A model generated the notes under the pieces. It had not been told where the DNA came from. It saw only the letters and a program-made list of their open reading frames with translations, and searched no databases. From Bacillus sp. FJAT-27225 (GTDB taxonomy: Bacteria; Bacillota; Bacilli; Bacillales; Cytobacillaceae), in assembly GCF_001685025.1 (NCBI RefSeq), contig NZ_MAYU01000001.1:689971-753970 (forward strand): a stretch of DNA of 64,000 nt, in the 5' to 3' direction. How positions within the stretch are numbered: the first letter of the stretch is position 1; every line of letters begins with the position of its first letter. This document shows positions 39,387 through 47,000 of the stretch, piece after piece. A program made the translations under genes and the position numbers.

Positions 39387-40286
39387 TTAAGCTCTTGGAT
39401 GGAATTTACTATATACATCACGCAGCCTGACTTTAGTGACGTGTGTATAAATTTGGGTTGTTGAAATATCGGCATGTCCAAGCATTTCCTGTACTGCCCT
39501 TAAGTCTGCGCCGTTCTCAAGTAGATGGGTTGCGAAAGAATGCCTGAGCGTATGTGGTGTCAGGTCCTTTTCAATGCCTGCCTCGGTGGCCAGCTTCTTA
39601 AGAATTTTCCAAAATCCCTGTCTAGTCAGTCTTTGTCCCAGGTGATTCAGAAATAATGCCTCCTCCCGAGCAGACTTTTTGGTTACAAGTTCGGGACGTC
39701 CATCATCGAGATACCGCTGCAATGCTTCGGTAGCAGTCCGTCCAACTGGAATAATTCGCTCCTTATTCCCTTTTCCAATGCAGCGGACGAATCCCATTTG
39801 TAAATGAAGGTCGCCAATATTCAAGCCTATTAATTCGCTGACCCGAATTCCCGTTGCATAGAGGATTTCAAGCATTGCTTTATCCCTTAGTCCATAGGGT
39901 CCTTCCTGTGCCGGAGTTTCCAGCAAGGTTTCTACTTCTTCCATGCTTAATACTTTCGGAAGATTCCTTTCTAGAGTTGGTGTCTCAATATGGACCGACG
40001 GGTCATGTTCGGAAGCTTTGTCCCTTAATAAAAACTGATGGAAGGAGCGGATTGATGCGACGTTCCTGGCAATCGTTTTAGACGACTTGCCATCCTCCTT
40101 CAATTTTCCAAGATAATGGAGAATATGCGTCCTCTGTATATCATTAATAGAGGAAAGTCCATCCTTGTTTTTCACATGTTTCAAATATCCTTTTAAATCC
40201 CGTTCATACGCAATGACCGTATTTTGGGACAATCCCTTTTCAACCATTAAAAAATGAATAAAATCCTTTAAGTGATCTTCCATCAT
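39387..40286 (-). CDS. xerD: Tyrosine recombinase XerD
   Basis: Chromosome-dimer resolution recombinase (RipX in B. subtilis), 299 residues. N-terminal SAM-like DNA-binding domain ([20 protein letters not shown]), then catalytic Arg in [25 protein letters not shown] and the nucleophile Tyr in STTQIYTHV. Between deoB and yqzK, the B. subtilis position, so it is the housekeeping copy and not a phage integrase. Confidence 0.95.
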   Translation of the reverse strand: MMEDHLKDFIHFLMVEKGLSQNTVIAYERDLKGYLKHVKNKDGLSSINDIQRTHILHYLGKLKEDGKSSKTIARNVASIRSFHQFLLRDKASEHDPSVHIETPTLERNLPKVLSMEEVETLLETPAQEGPYGLRDKAMLEILYATGIRVSELIGLNIGDLHLQMGFVRCIGKGNKERIIPVGRTATEALQRYLDDGRPELVTKKSAREEALFLNHLGQRLTRQGFWKILKKLATEAGIEKDLTPHTLRHSFATHLLENGADLRAVQEMLGHADISTTQIYTHVTKVRLRDVYSKFHPRA

Positions 40287-40291
40287 GCAAA

Positions 40292-40519
40292 TTACTCCCC
40301 GTTCAAATAGAACAGCAACAACCGGTCAAGCCATTCAGGGTTAGCTCCCTGTGGACTGCTCGAAACTTTGACAGCAGCCCCTTTCGGCTCATCATACCGG
40401 TGATAGTTCTGATACTCTTCGTGTAACCATATCATACCATAATAAAAAAGGACCGTGCAGGTTACAAACAAGATAAATACCTTTAAAGTATGATAAACAG
40501 CCCTGCAAAATGACATCAT
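40292..40519 (-). CDS. yqzK: YqzK-like membrane protein (DUF4227)
   Basis: Small protein of 75 residues with one membrane helix ([20 protein letters not shown]) and a C-terminal tail ending [14 protein letters not shown]. Same place between fur and xerD as B. subtilis YqzK. Starts at the first of two adjacent ATG codons (40519 or 40516) after GGGGGAAG. Six bases from xerD, so co-transcribed. Function unknown. Confidence 0.78.
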   Translation of the reverse strand: MMSFCRAVYHTLKVFILFVTCTVLFYYGMIWLHEEYQNYHRYDEPKGAAVKVSSSPQGANPEWLDRLLLFYLNGE

Positions 40520-40594
40520 CGTTGTCTTCCCCCACGTTTCAGGTTTTAGTACAAGGTATGCCAAATTTGCAGAATATTATACCTCAGCGCAAGA

Positions 40595-40745
40595 ACAAAA
40601 AGCGCAAGCGCCTCGAGACAGGCAAAATGCGCCTCGTGACAGACAAAGGGCGTCTGTCCCTTCGATGTTTATTCTGGGTAGCTTTCCTTTCTGTCTCTGC
40701 GATGATTATTCCAAGAAGCTTTCCTTGTGGAGCTAGATTCCATTG
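40595..40745. repeat. Dispersed intergenic repeat, copy 4 (inverted)
   Basis: Opposite orientation to the other copies. Reads CTCGAGACAGGCAAAATGCG, then GACAGAC-AAAGGGC-GTCTGTC, then one 37-bp unit in reverse complement (GCTTTCCTTTCTGTCTCTGC). It lies between yqzK and fur. Confidence 0.8.
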
Positions 40746-40795
40746 TCTCTATACAGATATCCACAATCATATACTCTTAATAATTCCTTTAAAAA

Positions 40796-40822
40796 CAAAA
40801 AGCCCTCCTAAAGCGGAAGGCC
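40796..40822 (-). terminator. Terminator after fur
   Basis: GCCTTCC and GGAGGGC arms (one G-U pair), loop GCTTTA, T-run on the minus strand. Confidence 0.65.
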
Positions 40823-40827
40823 CGTTA

Positions 40828-41307
40828 CTATTTATTTGTAATTTCTTTTTCCACTTTATCGGCTTCACTTTTGCCCTGGCAGCGGTGGCAAATTCCATGG
40901 AATGTGAGCCTATGGTCTTTGATTTTGAAATTCCAGCGCCGTTCAACGATCTCTTCTACATCTTCCAAAAGATCTTCCTGAATTTCATCAACTGCACCAC
41001 ATTCGATGCAGACAAGGTGATGGTGGAAATGTGCGGCACCTTCCTGGCGCAGGTCATACCTGGAAACACCATCTCCAAAATTAATCTTGTCGACTATTTT
41101 CAATTCAGTTAGCAATTCCAGTGTCCGATAAACAGTTGCCAGGCCGATTTCGGGCGATTTCTCTTTGACTAGGAGATATACGTCTTCGGCACTTAGATGG
41201 TCCTCTTCGTTCTCCAATAAAACCCGAACGGTGGCTTCTCGCTGCGGAGTCAGCTTATAGCTCGATGAATGCAAATGTTTTTTTATTCTTTCAATCCTTG
41301 TTTCCAT
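40828..41307 (-). CDS. fur: Ferric uptake regulator Fur
   Basis: Iron-sensing repressor of 159 residues. Winged helix (KLTPQREATVRVLLENEEDH), HHHH metal region (AAHFHHHLVCIECG), and C-terminal Cys pairs CIECG and CHRCQ for structural zinc. The ATG at 41307 has GGGAGGTCAACCCC before it. Upstream Per/Fur-like boxes suggest regulation by PerR, as reported for B. subtilis fur. Confidence 0.93.
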   Translation of the reverse strand: METRIERIKKHLHSSSYKLTPQREATVRVLLENEEDHLSAEDVYLLVKEKSPEIGLATVYRTLELLTELKIVDKINFGDGVSRYDLRQEGAAHFHHHLVCIECGAVDEIQEDLLEDVEEIVERRWNFKIKDHRLTFHGICHRCQGKSEADKVEKEITNK

Positions 41308-41336
41308 GGGGTTGACCTCCCTCGCAACTGTCCATC

Positions 41337-41369
41337 CCATTATAACAGATTGAAATAAAGTTGAAAACT
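41337..41369 (-). promoter_or_regulatory. SigmaA-type promoter of fur
   Basis: TTTTCA with 17-bp spacer and TATAAT on the minus strand, about 35 bases before the fur start. Confidence 0.6.
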
Positions 41370-41370
41370 A

Positions 41371-41405
41371 AAATTATTATAAATAACAGATTAAAATTAT
41401 TATTA
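41371..41405 (-). promoter_or_regulatory. Two Per/Fur-like boxes upstream of fur
   Basis: TTAAAATTATTATTA (41391-41405) matches the Per box TTATAATNATTATAA at 12 of 14 fixed positions. A second AT-rich box, TTATTATAAATAACA (41374-41388), matches 11 of 14 and abuts the -35. These matches are in AT-rich DNA, so chance agreement is possible. Confidence 0.45.
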
Positions 41406-41422
41406 ACTGAAAGTGATAATCA

Positions 41423-42061
41423 TCACAGTGATCCAGCAATGATTTTCATGAAACCTGGTGAAAGATAGGCTTCAATTCCCGATCCTATCGCTAAAAGAAC
41501 GAGTGCTATCGCAAGAAAAGCAACATATCTTCCAAATAACGGCATGACTGGCTGGCCTACTTTTTTAAAAAACTGTCTTCTTATCATTTTCAATGAGAAT
41601 ACAATTGACACTGCAGACATGATAATAAACACTGGAATGATAATCACATTCTGTGGCAAAATCGAGACAAATGCAAATATAAACCCATCCCAACCCATTT
41701 GGCTGACCAAAAATCCAACCGTAAAGCCAACAACCATCCCTTTTATAAACAATAGAATCAGGATGATTGGGAGCCCAATAATGGATATTCCGAGCACCCA
41801 CATCAGCGAGATGAATTTGCTATTATGCACTAGACTCTGAAAAAATAAATCCCTGGCAGATTCAGTTTCCCCTTTGGCAATCTGCCCAAAAAATTGTGTT
41901 AAATAATAGAACAAATCTTCCTTTTGGGCTATATTCATGCTGTTGACAATAATGGCCCCGAAAATGACTCCCATCATAAACAGGATGGAGACAAATAGAA
42001 AGATTGAGGAGTGTTCGCCTAAATATGCTGCTGCAATGGACTGGTTCATACGTTTTTTCAT
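41423..42061 (-). CDS. spoIIM: Stage II sporulation protein M
   Basis: Membrane protein of 212 residues with about five helices (IFLFVSILFMMGVIFGAIIV, FVSILPQNVIIIPVFIIMSA). SpoIIM is part of the DMP peptidoglycan-remodelling complex needed for engulfment. GGAGGAGAGACC precedes the ATG, and a SigmaE-type -10 lies upstream. Between fur and the EndoQ-like gene. Confidence 0.93.
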   Translation of the reverse strand: MKKRMNQSIAAAYLGEHSSIFLFVSILFMMGVIFGAIIVNSMNIAQKEDLFYYLTQFFGQIAKGETESARDLFFQSLVHNSKFISLMWVLGISIIGLPIILILLFIKGMVVGFTVGFLVSQMGWDGFIFAFVSILPQNVIIIPVFIIMSAVSIVFSLKMIRRQFFKKVGQPVMPLFGRYVAFLAIALVLLAIGSGIEAYLSPGFMKIIAGSL

Positions 42062-42090
42062 GGTCTCTCCTCCTAAAGGATTATTTCTAC

Positions 42091-42119
42091 ATTGTATGCC
42101 AGTCCTATTAGGTTATTAC
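42091..42119 (-). promoter_or_regulatory. Candidate SigmaE promoter of spoIIM
   Basis: On the minus strand CATACAAT (42091-42098) is a perfect SigmaE -10. The -35 (about 42112-42119, GTAATAA-like) is weaker. About 30 bases before the spoIIM start. Confidence 0.6.
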
Positions 42120-42174
42120 TGCTCCTTCTATTTCGTTAGCTCTTTTCTGAAAGAGTGTGTATGTAAAAGTAGTT

Positions 42175-42540
42175 GATTTCCACTCCACTAAGGAAAGCTC
42201 CCATGAATAATCATTGCAGAGACACAAAGGAAAGCTCCCATGAATAATCATTGCAGAGACACAAAGGAAAGCTACCATGAATAATCATTGCAGAGACACA
42301 AAGGAAAGCTACCCAGAATAAACATCGCAGGGACAGACGCCCTTTGTCTGTCACGACGCGCATTTTGCCTGTCTCGAGGATGCTCGCGGACCTTAGGGGC
42401 GTGCGGTGAGCCTCCTGCGACTGTGGGTCTCACCTGTCCTGCTGCCCCCGCTGGATGTTGAATAATCTTCCTAAAAAAGTACCGCAGGAGAAAATGCGCC
42501 TTTTGTATTTTCGAACGAGCTCGCACATTCCGTCCATCCA
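42175..42540. repeat. Dispersed intergenic repeat, copy 5 (fullest uninterrupted copy)
   Basis: Fills the gap between spoIIM and the EndoQ-like gene. Modules: four tandem 37-bp units (42190-42326), hairpin GACAGAC-GCCCTTT-GTCTGTC, GCGGACCTTAGGGGCGTGCG and GTGAGCCT, GTCTCACCTGTC, a CCGCTGGATGTTG variant, and end module TACCGCAGGAGAAAATGCG...TTTTCGAACGAGCTCGCA. No coding gene supported within. Confidence 0.85.
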
Positions 42541-42622
42541 ACTTGATGCAATACTTTTTCTTTCCTCACAGCAATAAGGGTTATAAAACAGCCATTTCTC
42601 TCTATTAAATTAAGGGAGGTTT

Positions 42623-43789
42623 CTATGAATAGTCTACTTTTCCGTATTTGCCTCCGCCGCCTGCTGAAAGCTGAAGCCTTCCTTCTCTTGCTTCAATGAT
42701 GAGTTCCGCAATCCTCCCTGGAATTACCTGTTCAATTGCTTCTCTTGGAACATTATGAAGAATATCCATTTCCGTTCCAAAATGCCACAATAGTTTTTCA
42801 AACAGCTTTGGCCCAAGGCCGGGGATGAAATCAAGTGGGACCTGATGAATATATGGAGGCCGCCATGCCGGATGGGCATTTGCACTCGAAAGATCGGCAA
42901 TCCGGTCTGCGACGCCTCTAATTATCTTTATCGAACCGCAATGGCTGCAAGTCGTACCTATTTGAGCCACTGGGTTCATACACTCCGCACAAACAGTCCC
43001 ATGATATTTTCCAAGCAGGGGATCAAGCCCATAGTTTGCATGGATTCCCCTTCCATCTTTTCTTTTCAAAACGTTCGAAAGCTCTGAAAAAGAAGGCTCC
43101 TCCATTTGAATTGCCTGATATTCACGAGCAATTTTTCCAAGAGAGTGGGCATCAGAATTTGTTAAAAAAGTATAGCGGTGCAGCTCCTCCAAGCCATCCG
43201 CCATTGATGTATCCGAACTCAAGCCTAGTTCAATCCCATCTATAAGACCAGGATCCAGCACTTCGGCAAGAGACTTTGTCACGCCTTTTCCATAAAGGCT
43301 TTTGAATGGAGTGAAAACATGGGCTGGGATAAACAGTCCCCCAAGCTCTTTTACTTTTGTCTGCAGTTCAAGCCCTGTTGCATAAATTCGCTGCGAGCTG
43401 AGAGTAATGTTTTTTAGTTTCCCTGAAAGCCATGCCGAAAAGCCTTTCATTGCTTTCAGGTTAGGCATATAGCAAAGGACATGGATTGGACCTTTACAAT
43501 TCTCATCATAAATTTCAAGCTCCGAACCAGGGATAACAGCCATCCCTTCATACACTAATCCACCGCCCCGAAGCTCTGCCATCTCACCTGCCGCAATCAG
43601 TTCTTCCATCTCCAATATGACCTCCGGCGAATGGCAATCGATAATGCCAATCATATGAAGACCTTTTTTATTGCGGGCATGTTCAATAATATTGCTGAAA
43701 GTAAGAGACTTTGCCCCGGTTATTTTGACCGGCTTCCCTGTCTTTGTGCGGCCGATATGAATATGTAAATCCGCATAATACCGTTCCAT
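42623..43789 (-). CDS. Endonuclease Q-like protein (PHP domain, zinc finger, helix-hairpin-helix)
   Basis: The 388-residue protein has an N-terminal PHP nuclease domain (YYADLHIHIGRT, IDCHSPEVI, HVFTPFKSLYG, TNSDAHSLG), a zinc cluster (CAECMNPVAQIG, TCSHCG) and a C-terminal HhH (PLDFIPGLGPKLFEKLLWHF). This is the architecture of EndoQ, which nicks DNA 5' of deaminated bases such as uracil and hypoxanthine. Its stop overlaps the nudF start region. In this family a Bacillus member has been shown active, but activity here is inferred. Confidence 0.8.
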   Translation of the reverse strand: MERYYADLHIHIGRTKTGKPVKITGAKSLTFSNIIEHARNKKGLHMIGIIDCHSPEVILEMEELIAAGEMAELRGGGLVYEGMAVIPGSELEIYDENCKGPIHVLCYMPNLKAMKGFSAWLSGKLKNITLSSQRIYATGLELQTKVKELGGLFIPAHVFTPFKSLYGKGVTKSLAEVLDPGLIDGIELGLSSDTSMADGLEELHRYTFLTNSDAHSLGKIAREYQAIQMEEPSFSELSNVLKRKDGRGIHANYGLDPLLGKYHGTVCAECMNPVAQIGTTCSHCGSIKIIRGVADRIADLSSANAHPAWRPPYIHQVPLDFIPGLGPKLFEKLLWHFGTEMDILHNVPREAIEQVIPGRIAELIIEAREGRLQLSAGGGGKYGKVDYS

Positions 43790-44340
43790 TATTTTAAAAG
43801 TGCCTCCTGAAGCTGGACATACTGGACAGCATAGGCAGTCTTTGCGTCATAAATCCGCTTTTCTTTAATTAAGGAGAGCGCTTCGTCAAGTGTAACCTCC
43901 ATAAGGTTGACGAATTCATCCTCGTCAAGTCCTGCCGCATCCTCTTTTACGGAAAGGCCTCTGGCTATGTAGAGATGGACCAGTTCATCTGCAAAGCCAG
44001 GTGATGTATAGAAGGAAATCAGATGTTCCATTTCCTCACACACATAGCCTGTTTCCTCCTCCAACTCTCGGCGTGCGCAAATTGCGGGATCTTCTCCTTT
44101 TTCAAGCTTGCCAGCAGGGATTTCAACCAAAATTCTCTCCATCGGTTTCCTGTACTGCTCAACCAAGACTATTTTTTGTTCATCCGTTACTGCAAGTACC
44201 GCAACTGCACCAGGATGCTTAACGATTTCTCTCGTCGAAGTTTTGCCGTTTGGAAGTTCCACTTCATCAAGCTTTACGGTGATGATTCTTCCACTAAATA
44301 TTTCCTTGCTGCCGATTGTTTTTTCTTCAAGATTTCCCAT
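43789..44340 (-). CDS. nudF: ADP-ribose pyrophosphatase NudF
   Basis: Nudix hydrolase of 183 residues that splits ADP-ribose. Full Nudix box GKLEKGEDPAICARRELEEE with TGY following, preceded by VEQYRKPMERILVEIPAG as in NudF. The ATG at 44340 has AGGAGTGGAC upstream. Its stop shares a base with the EndoQ-like start. The gene lies beside mciZ, as in B. subtilis. Confidence 0.93.
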   Translation of the reverse strand: MGNLEEKTIGSKEIFSGRIITVKLDEVELPNGKTSTREIVKHPGAVAVLAVTDEQKIVLVEQYRKPMERILVEIPAGKLEKGEDPAICARRELEEETGYVCEEMEHLISFYTSPGFADELVHLYIARGLSVKEDAAGLDEDEFVNLMEVTLDEALSLIKEKRIYDAKTAYAVQYVQLQEALLK

Positions 44341-44354
44341 GCATGTCCACTCCT

Positions 44355-44384
44355 GTTCTATTCCTATCCTTATGTTCATACATT
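44355..44384 (+). promoter_or_regulatory. Candidate SigmaE promoter of mciZ
   Basis: GTTCTATT (44355-44362, six of eight to GTCATATT), 14-bp spacer, and CATACATT (44377-44384), a perfect SigmaE -10. About 30 bases before mciZ; mciZ is SigmaE-dependent in B. subtilis. Confidence 0.6.
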
Positions 44385-44414
44385 CTATCATACTTTAATT
44401 GGGGGTTATTAACC

Positions 44415-44561
44415 ATGAAGGCGTATGTACATAAGAAGGGGTTCACTCTCTCCGGCAAAGCATGGGAAATCCGCTATTTACTCCGGGAACTCAGTTCAAC
44501 ACATCTAACCGTTTCAGACCTGCTCCAATATGAAGCAGAAAGGCAGACAAGTTGCCGGTGA
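44415..44561 (+). CDS. mciZ: MciZ, mother-cell inhibitor of FtsZ
   Basis: Peptide of 48 residues starting MKAYVHKKGFTLSGKAWEIR. B. subtilis MciZ has 40 residues and the same KG...GKAWEIR core, which binds the FtsZ C-terminal subdomain and caps filaments in the mother cell. The C-terminal extension (LTVSDLLQYEAERQTSCR) is longer here. GGGGG lies 9 bases before the ATG, and the gene diverges from nudF as in B. subtilis. Confidence 0.85.
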   Translation: MKAYVHKKGFTLSGKAWEIRYLLRELSSTHLTVSDLLQYEAERQTSCR

Positions 44562-44601
44562 TCCTCCTATTTGGGTAAGATACCCATAAGGAGTGATTGC
44601 T

Positions 44602-45510
44602 ATGAATAGAAATAAGTTAGGCAATTCCGATCTCGAAGTCAGCGTTCTCGGCCTTGGCTGCATGTCGCTTGGGACAGATTTGGACAAAGCCAAGTCGATC
44701 ATTGATGCTGCGCTTGATGAGGGGATCAATTATTTTGATACTGCTGATTTGTATGATTTCGGGGAAAATGAACGAATCGTCGGCGAAGCCTTGAAAGGAC
44801 GCCGTGACAAAGTAATTATCGCCACAAAGGCGGGAAATCGCTGGAAATCAGATAAATCCGGCTGGTCATGGGATCCTTCAAAGGATCATATTAAACAGGC
44901 AGTCAAGGATAGCCTGAAACGGCTGCAAACCGATTATATTGATTTGTACCAGCTCCATGGCGGTACGATTGAGGATCCAATTGATGAAACCATTGAAGCG
45001 TTTGAAGAACTTAAATCCGAGGGGTTAATCCGGTATTATGGGATTTCATCAATCCGGCCGAATGTTGTAAGGGAATATGTAAAAAAATCCTCGATAGTCT
45101 CTGTCATGGTCCAGTACAGCATGCTTGACCGAAGGCCTGAGGAAGACATCCTGCCGATTCTCGAAGCTAATGGCATATCAGCGGTTACGAGGGGACCGGT
45201 CGCCAAGGGGCTGCTCAGCGAGAAAATGCTGGAGAAAGCATCCCCTTCTGGCTATCTCGATTACAGCCTTGATGAGCTTGGGAGCTTCCTTCCATTACTT
45301 AAGGAGAAACTTGGCTCACGCCCGCTAACAGAAGCGGCGCTTCAATATAATCTCTCTCACCCCGCTGTTGCTTCCGTAGTTACCGGCGCAAGCAGTGTAG
45401 AACAGATTAAAAAGAATGCACAGGCAGCCCGAGCCAATCCGCTTACAGAGGAAGAAATCGCGATTATTCGAGAACTTACAAAATCAAATGAGTACGCGGA
45501 GCATAGATAG
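44602..45510 (+). CDS. yqkF: Aldo/keto reductase YqkF
   Basis: NADPH-dependent aldo/keto reductase of 302 residues. TIM-barrel motifs: GLGCMSLGTD, catalytic Asp/Tyr in FDTADLYDFGENE, Lys in IIATKAGNRWKSD, His in LYQLHGGTIEDP. The cofactor loop VVTGASSVEQIKKNAQA is intact. Closely similar to B. subtilis YqkF. AAGGAGTGATTGCT precedes the ATG at 44602. Physiological substrate unknown. Confidence 0.92.
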   Translation: MNRNKLGNSDLEVSVLGLGCMSLGTDLDKAKSIIDAALDEGINYFDTADLYDFGENERIVGEALKGRRDKVIIATKAGNRWKSDKSGWSWDPSKDHIKQAVKDSLKRLQTDYIDLYQLHGGTIEDPIDETIEAFEELKSEGLIRYYGISSIRPNVVREYVKKSSIVSVMVQYSMLDRRPEEDILPILEANGISAVTRGPVAKGLLSEKMLEKASPSGYLDYSLDELGSFLPLLKEKLGSRPLTEAALQYNLSHPAVASVVTGASSVEQIKKNAQAARANPLTEEEIAIIRELTKSNEYAEHR

Positions 45511-45570
45511 GGTAGGAACTTCAATCCCGTGGGGATCTTACACCTGTTTGTTATGTAGGAATAATCTTTA

Positions 45571-45606
45571 GGGCAGCCGATTGTTTGGCTGCCCTATTCT
45601 TTTTTA
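45571..45606. terminator. Bidirectional terminator between yqkF and the GrpB-family gene
   Basis: GGGCAGCC and GGCTGCCC arms with loop GATTGTTT, followed by TATTCTTTTTT on the plus strand. Confidence 0.85.
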
Positions 45607-46124
45607 TTTGCCCATTGAATTGCTTCACATTCTATTTCACTAGCAATCCCATGTTTGTACTGTATGTATGAATCAATATCATATGGAAATTTCTTCGCAG
45701 CTTCTTCCTTTATATTCCCATAAGAACTCGCTCTTTTAGGATGAGCGATTAGATAATCTCGAAAGTAAAGATGCCTGCCTGCGTGAGGGCTGCCTAACTG
45801 ATATGCATGCAAGTGAACGATTCGGTCTCCGGTTGAACTCGCCTTAACAAAATAACGTCGTCCCGGAATTCCATTTTCACCTCTTGCGATATAGCCGGCA
45901 CCACTCATCTTATCTTCATTCCTATCAAAAATGGCCAACGAATCAGCTTCAGCCAAAATATCAATAATAGGTTTGGCACTTAAGCCCGGTACAGACGTAC
46001 TGCCAATATGGTGAAGGATAAGCCCTTCACCGTCCAACACTTCCAATAGCAGCTTTTTTTCTGTCTCAAACTTAATAGGCCAGTCAGTTGAGTATGGAAT
46101 TACCTCTACTCTCCGCGGCGTCAT
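45594..46124 (-). CDS. GrpB/UPF0157 nucleotidyltransferase-fold protein
   Basis: The 176-residue protein has VEVIPYSTDWPIKFETEKKL, LILHHIGSTSVPGLSAKPII and DILAE, the UPF0157 signature, a nucleotidyltransferase-like fold (GST...D-I). Function unknown in bacteria. Start overlaps the yqkE stop in a TAATG arrangement. B. subtilis has the same family in the neighbouring YqkA protein. Confidence 0.83.
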   Translation of the reverse strand: MTPRRVEVIPYSTDWPIKFETEKKLLLEVLDGEGLILHHIGSTSVPGLSAKPIIDILAEADSLAIFDRNEDKMSGAGYIARGENGIPGRRYFVKASSTGDRIVHLHAYQLGSPHAGRHLYFRDYLIAHPKRASSYGNIKEEAAKKFPYDIDSYIQYKHGIASEIECEAIQWANKKE

Positions 46125-46381
46125 TACTTGAAGTCTTTCCAGCTCATGCCGCTTTCGTTTAGCAGCTCTTCGAAACTCTTGTTTTTCTCCTTTAATCGGC
46201 GCTCCTCGCGCTTGCGCTGCTCTTCCTCTTCAGCTTTGCGAGCTTCCTCCTGCTTTAACTCCTGCTGTCGGTTTTTTAGCTGAGTAAATAAATCCTGATC
46301 AATCATATCCCCGAGTGTTAGCGGAGATTCCGTCTTCTTTGATTGCTGGTTTAGTCTTTTTGTCTGCTTTTTCTTTGCCAT
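46124..46381 (-). CDS. yqkE: YqkE-like charged coiled-coil protein (DUF3886)
   Basis: Highly charged protein of 85 residues: an N-terminal Lys-rich part, a Glu/Arg/Lys coiled coil (KQEEARKAEEEEQRKREERR), and the end KNKSFEELLNESGMSWKDFK that is almost identical to B. subtilis YqkE. No known function. Coupled to the GrpB-family gene. Confidence 0.82.
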   Translation of the reverse strand: MAKKKQTKRLNQQSKKTESPLTLGDMIDQDLFTQLKNRQQELKQEEARKAEEEEQRKREERRLKEKNKSFEELLNESGMSWKDFK

Positions 46382-46506
46382 ACTTGCCGCTCCCTTTTAT
46401 AAATATATGACTATTATACTCGATTCTATTAGCAGTAGAAATGATAGGCAAGTTTATCCCGATGGTAGATAATGACGCCTATAGTGCGCAAAGGTTTGTT
46501 TTGGTA

Positions 46507-46869
46507 TAGAGATGTATCAACGACCTTAATGTCTGAGAAACACAATTAAAGGCGTTGATAGAGGGGCATCAACGACCAAAACGTCCGAAATACACGATTA
46601 AGGGCGTTGATAGAGGGGCATCAACGACCAAAACGTCCGAAAAACACAATTAAGGGCGTTGATAGAGGGGCATCAACGACCAAAACGTCCGAAAAACACG
46701 ATTAAGGGCGTCGATAGGCGGGTATCAATGACCGAAACGACTGAGAAACACAATTAAGGGCGTTGATAGAGGGGCATCAACGACCAAAACGTCTGAAATA
46801 CACGATTAAGGGCGTTGATAGGCGGGCATCAATGACCGAAACGACTGAGAAACACAATTAAGGCGTTGA
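46507..46869. repeat. Tandem repeat, seven units of about 52 bp
   Basis: Units follow TAGAGGGGCATCAACGACCA, then AAACGTCCGAAAAACACAAT and TAAGGGCGTTGA. A variant form (TAGGCGGGCATCAATGACCG...ACGACTGAGAAACAC) alternates at units 5 and 7. The junction of each unit can fold as CGTTGAT-AGAGGGGC-ATCAACG. The array is in the gap between yqkE and the thiolase; no reading frame explains it. 46382-46506 and 46870-46950 show nothing else. Confidence 0.88.
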
Positions 46870-46950
46870 TAGTTGTAGGGTACATAACGGCCCAACGACC
46901 GAGAAACTTAATTACAATCGCTTATAGTGATATATATTCCCATAAATTCA

Positions 46951-46980
46951 CAAAAACGGAAGCAATCCGCTTCCGTTCTT
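46951..46980 (-). terminator. Terminator after the thiolase gene
   Basis: AACGGAAGC and GCTTCCGTT arms with a five-base loop and T-run on the minus strand. Confidence 0.85.
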
Positions 46981-47000
46981 TATATTTTTTCATATTCTCA

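Noticed and set aside
39176-39481. Minus-strand reading frame of 101 codons overlapping the xerD 3' end
   Set aside because: It runs through the xerD terminator hairpin and has no ribosome site; the xerD frame explains the overlapping part.
39387-40286. Tyrosine recombinase as a phage or island integrase
   Set aside because: The context (deoB, yqzK, fur) and sequence fit housekeeping XerD; no attachment site or phage genes nearby.
42190-42326. Possible CRISPR array in the 37-bp units
   Set aside because: Units are head to tail without spacers.
46507-46869. Possible CRISPR array
   Set aside because: Whole 52-bp units are repeated, with no unique spacers, and no cas genes are present.
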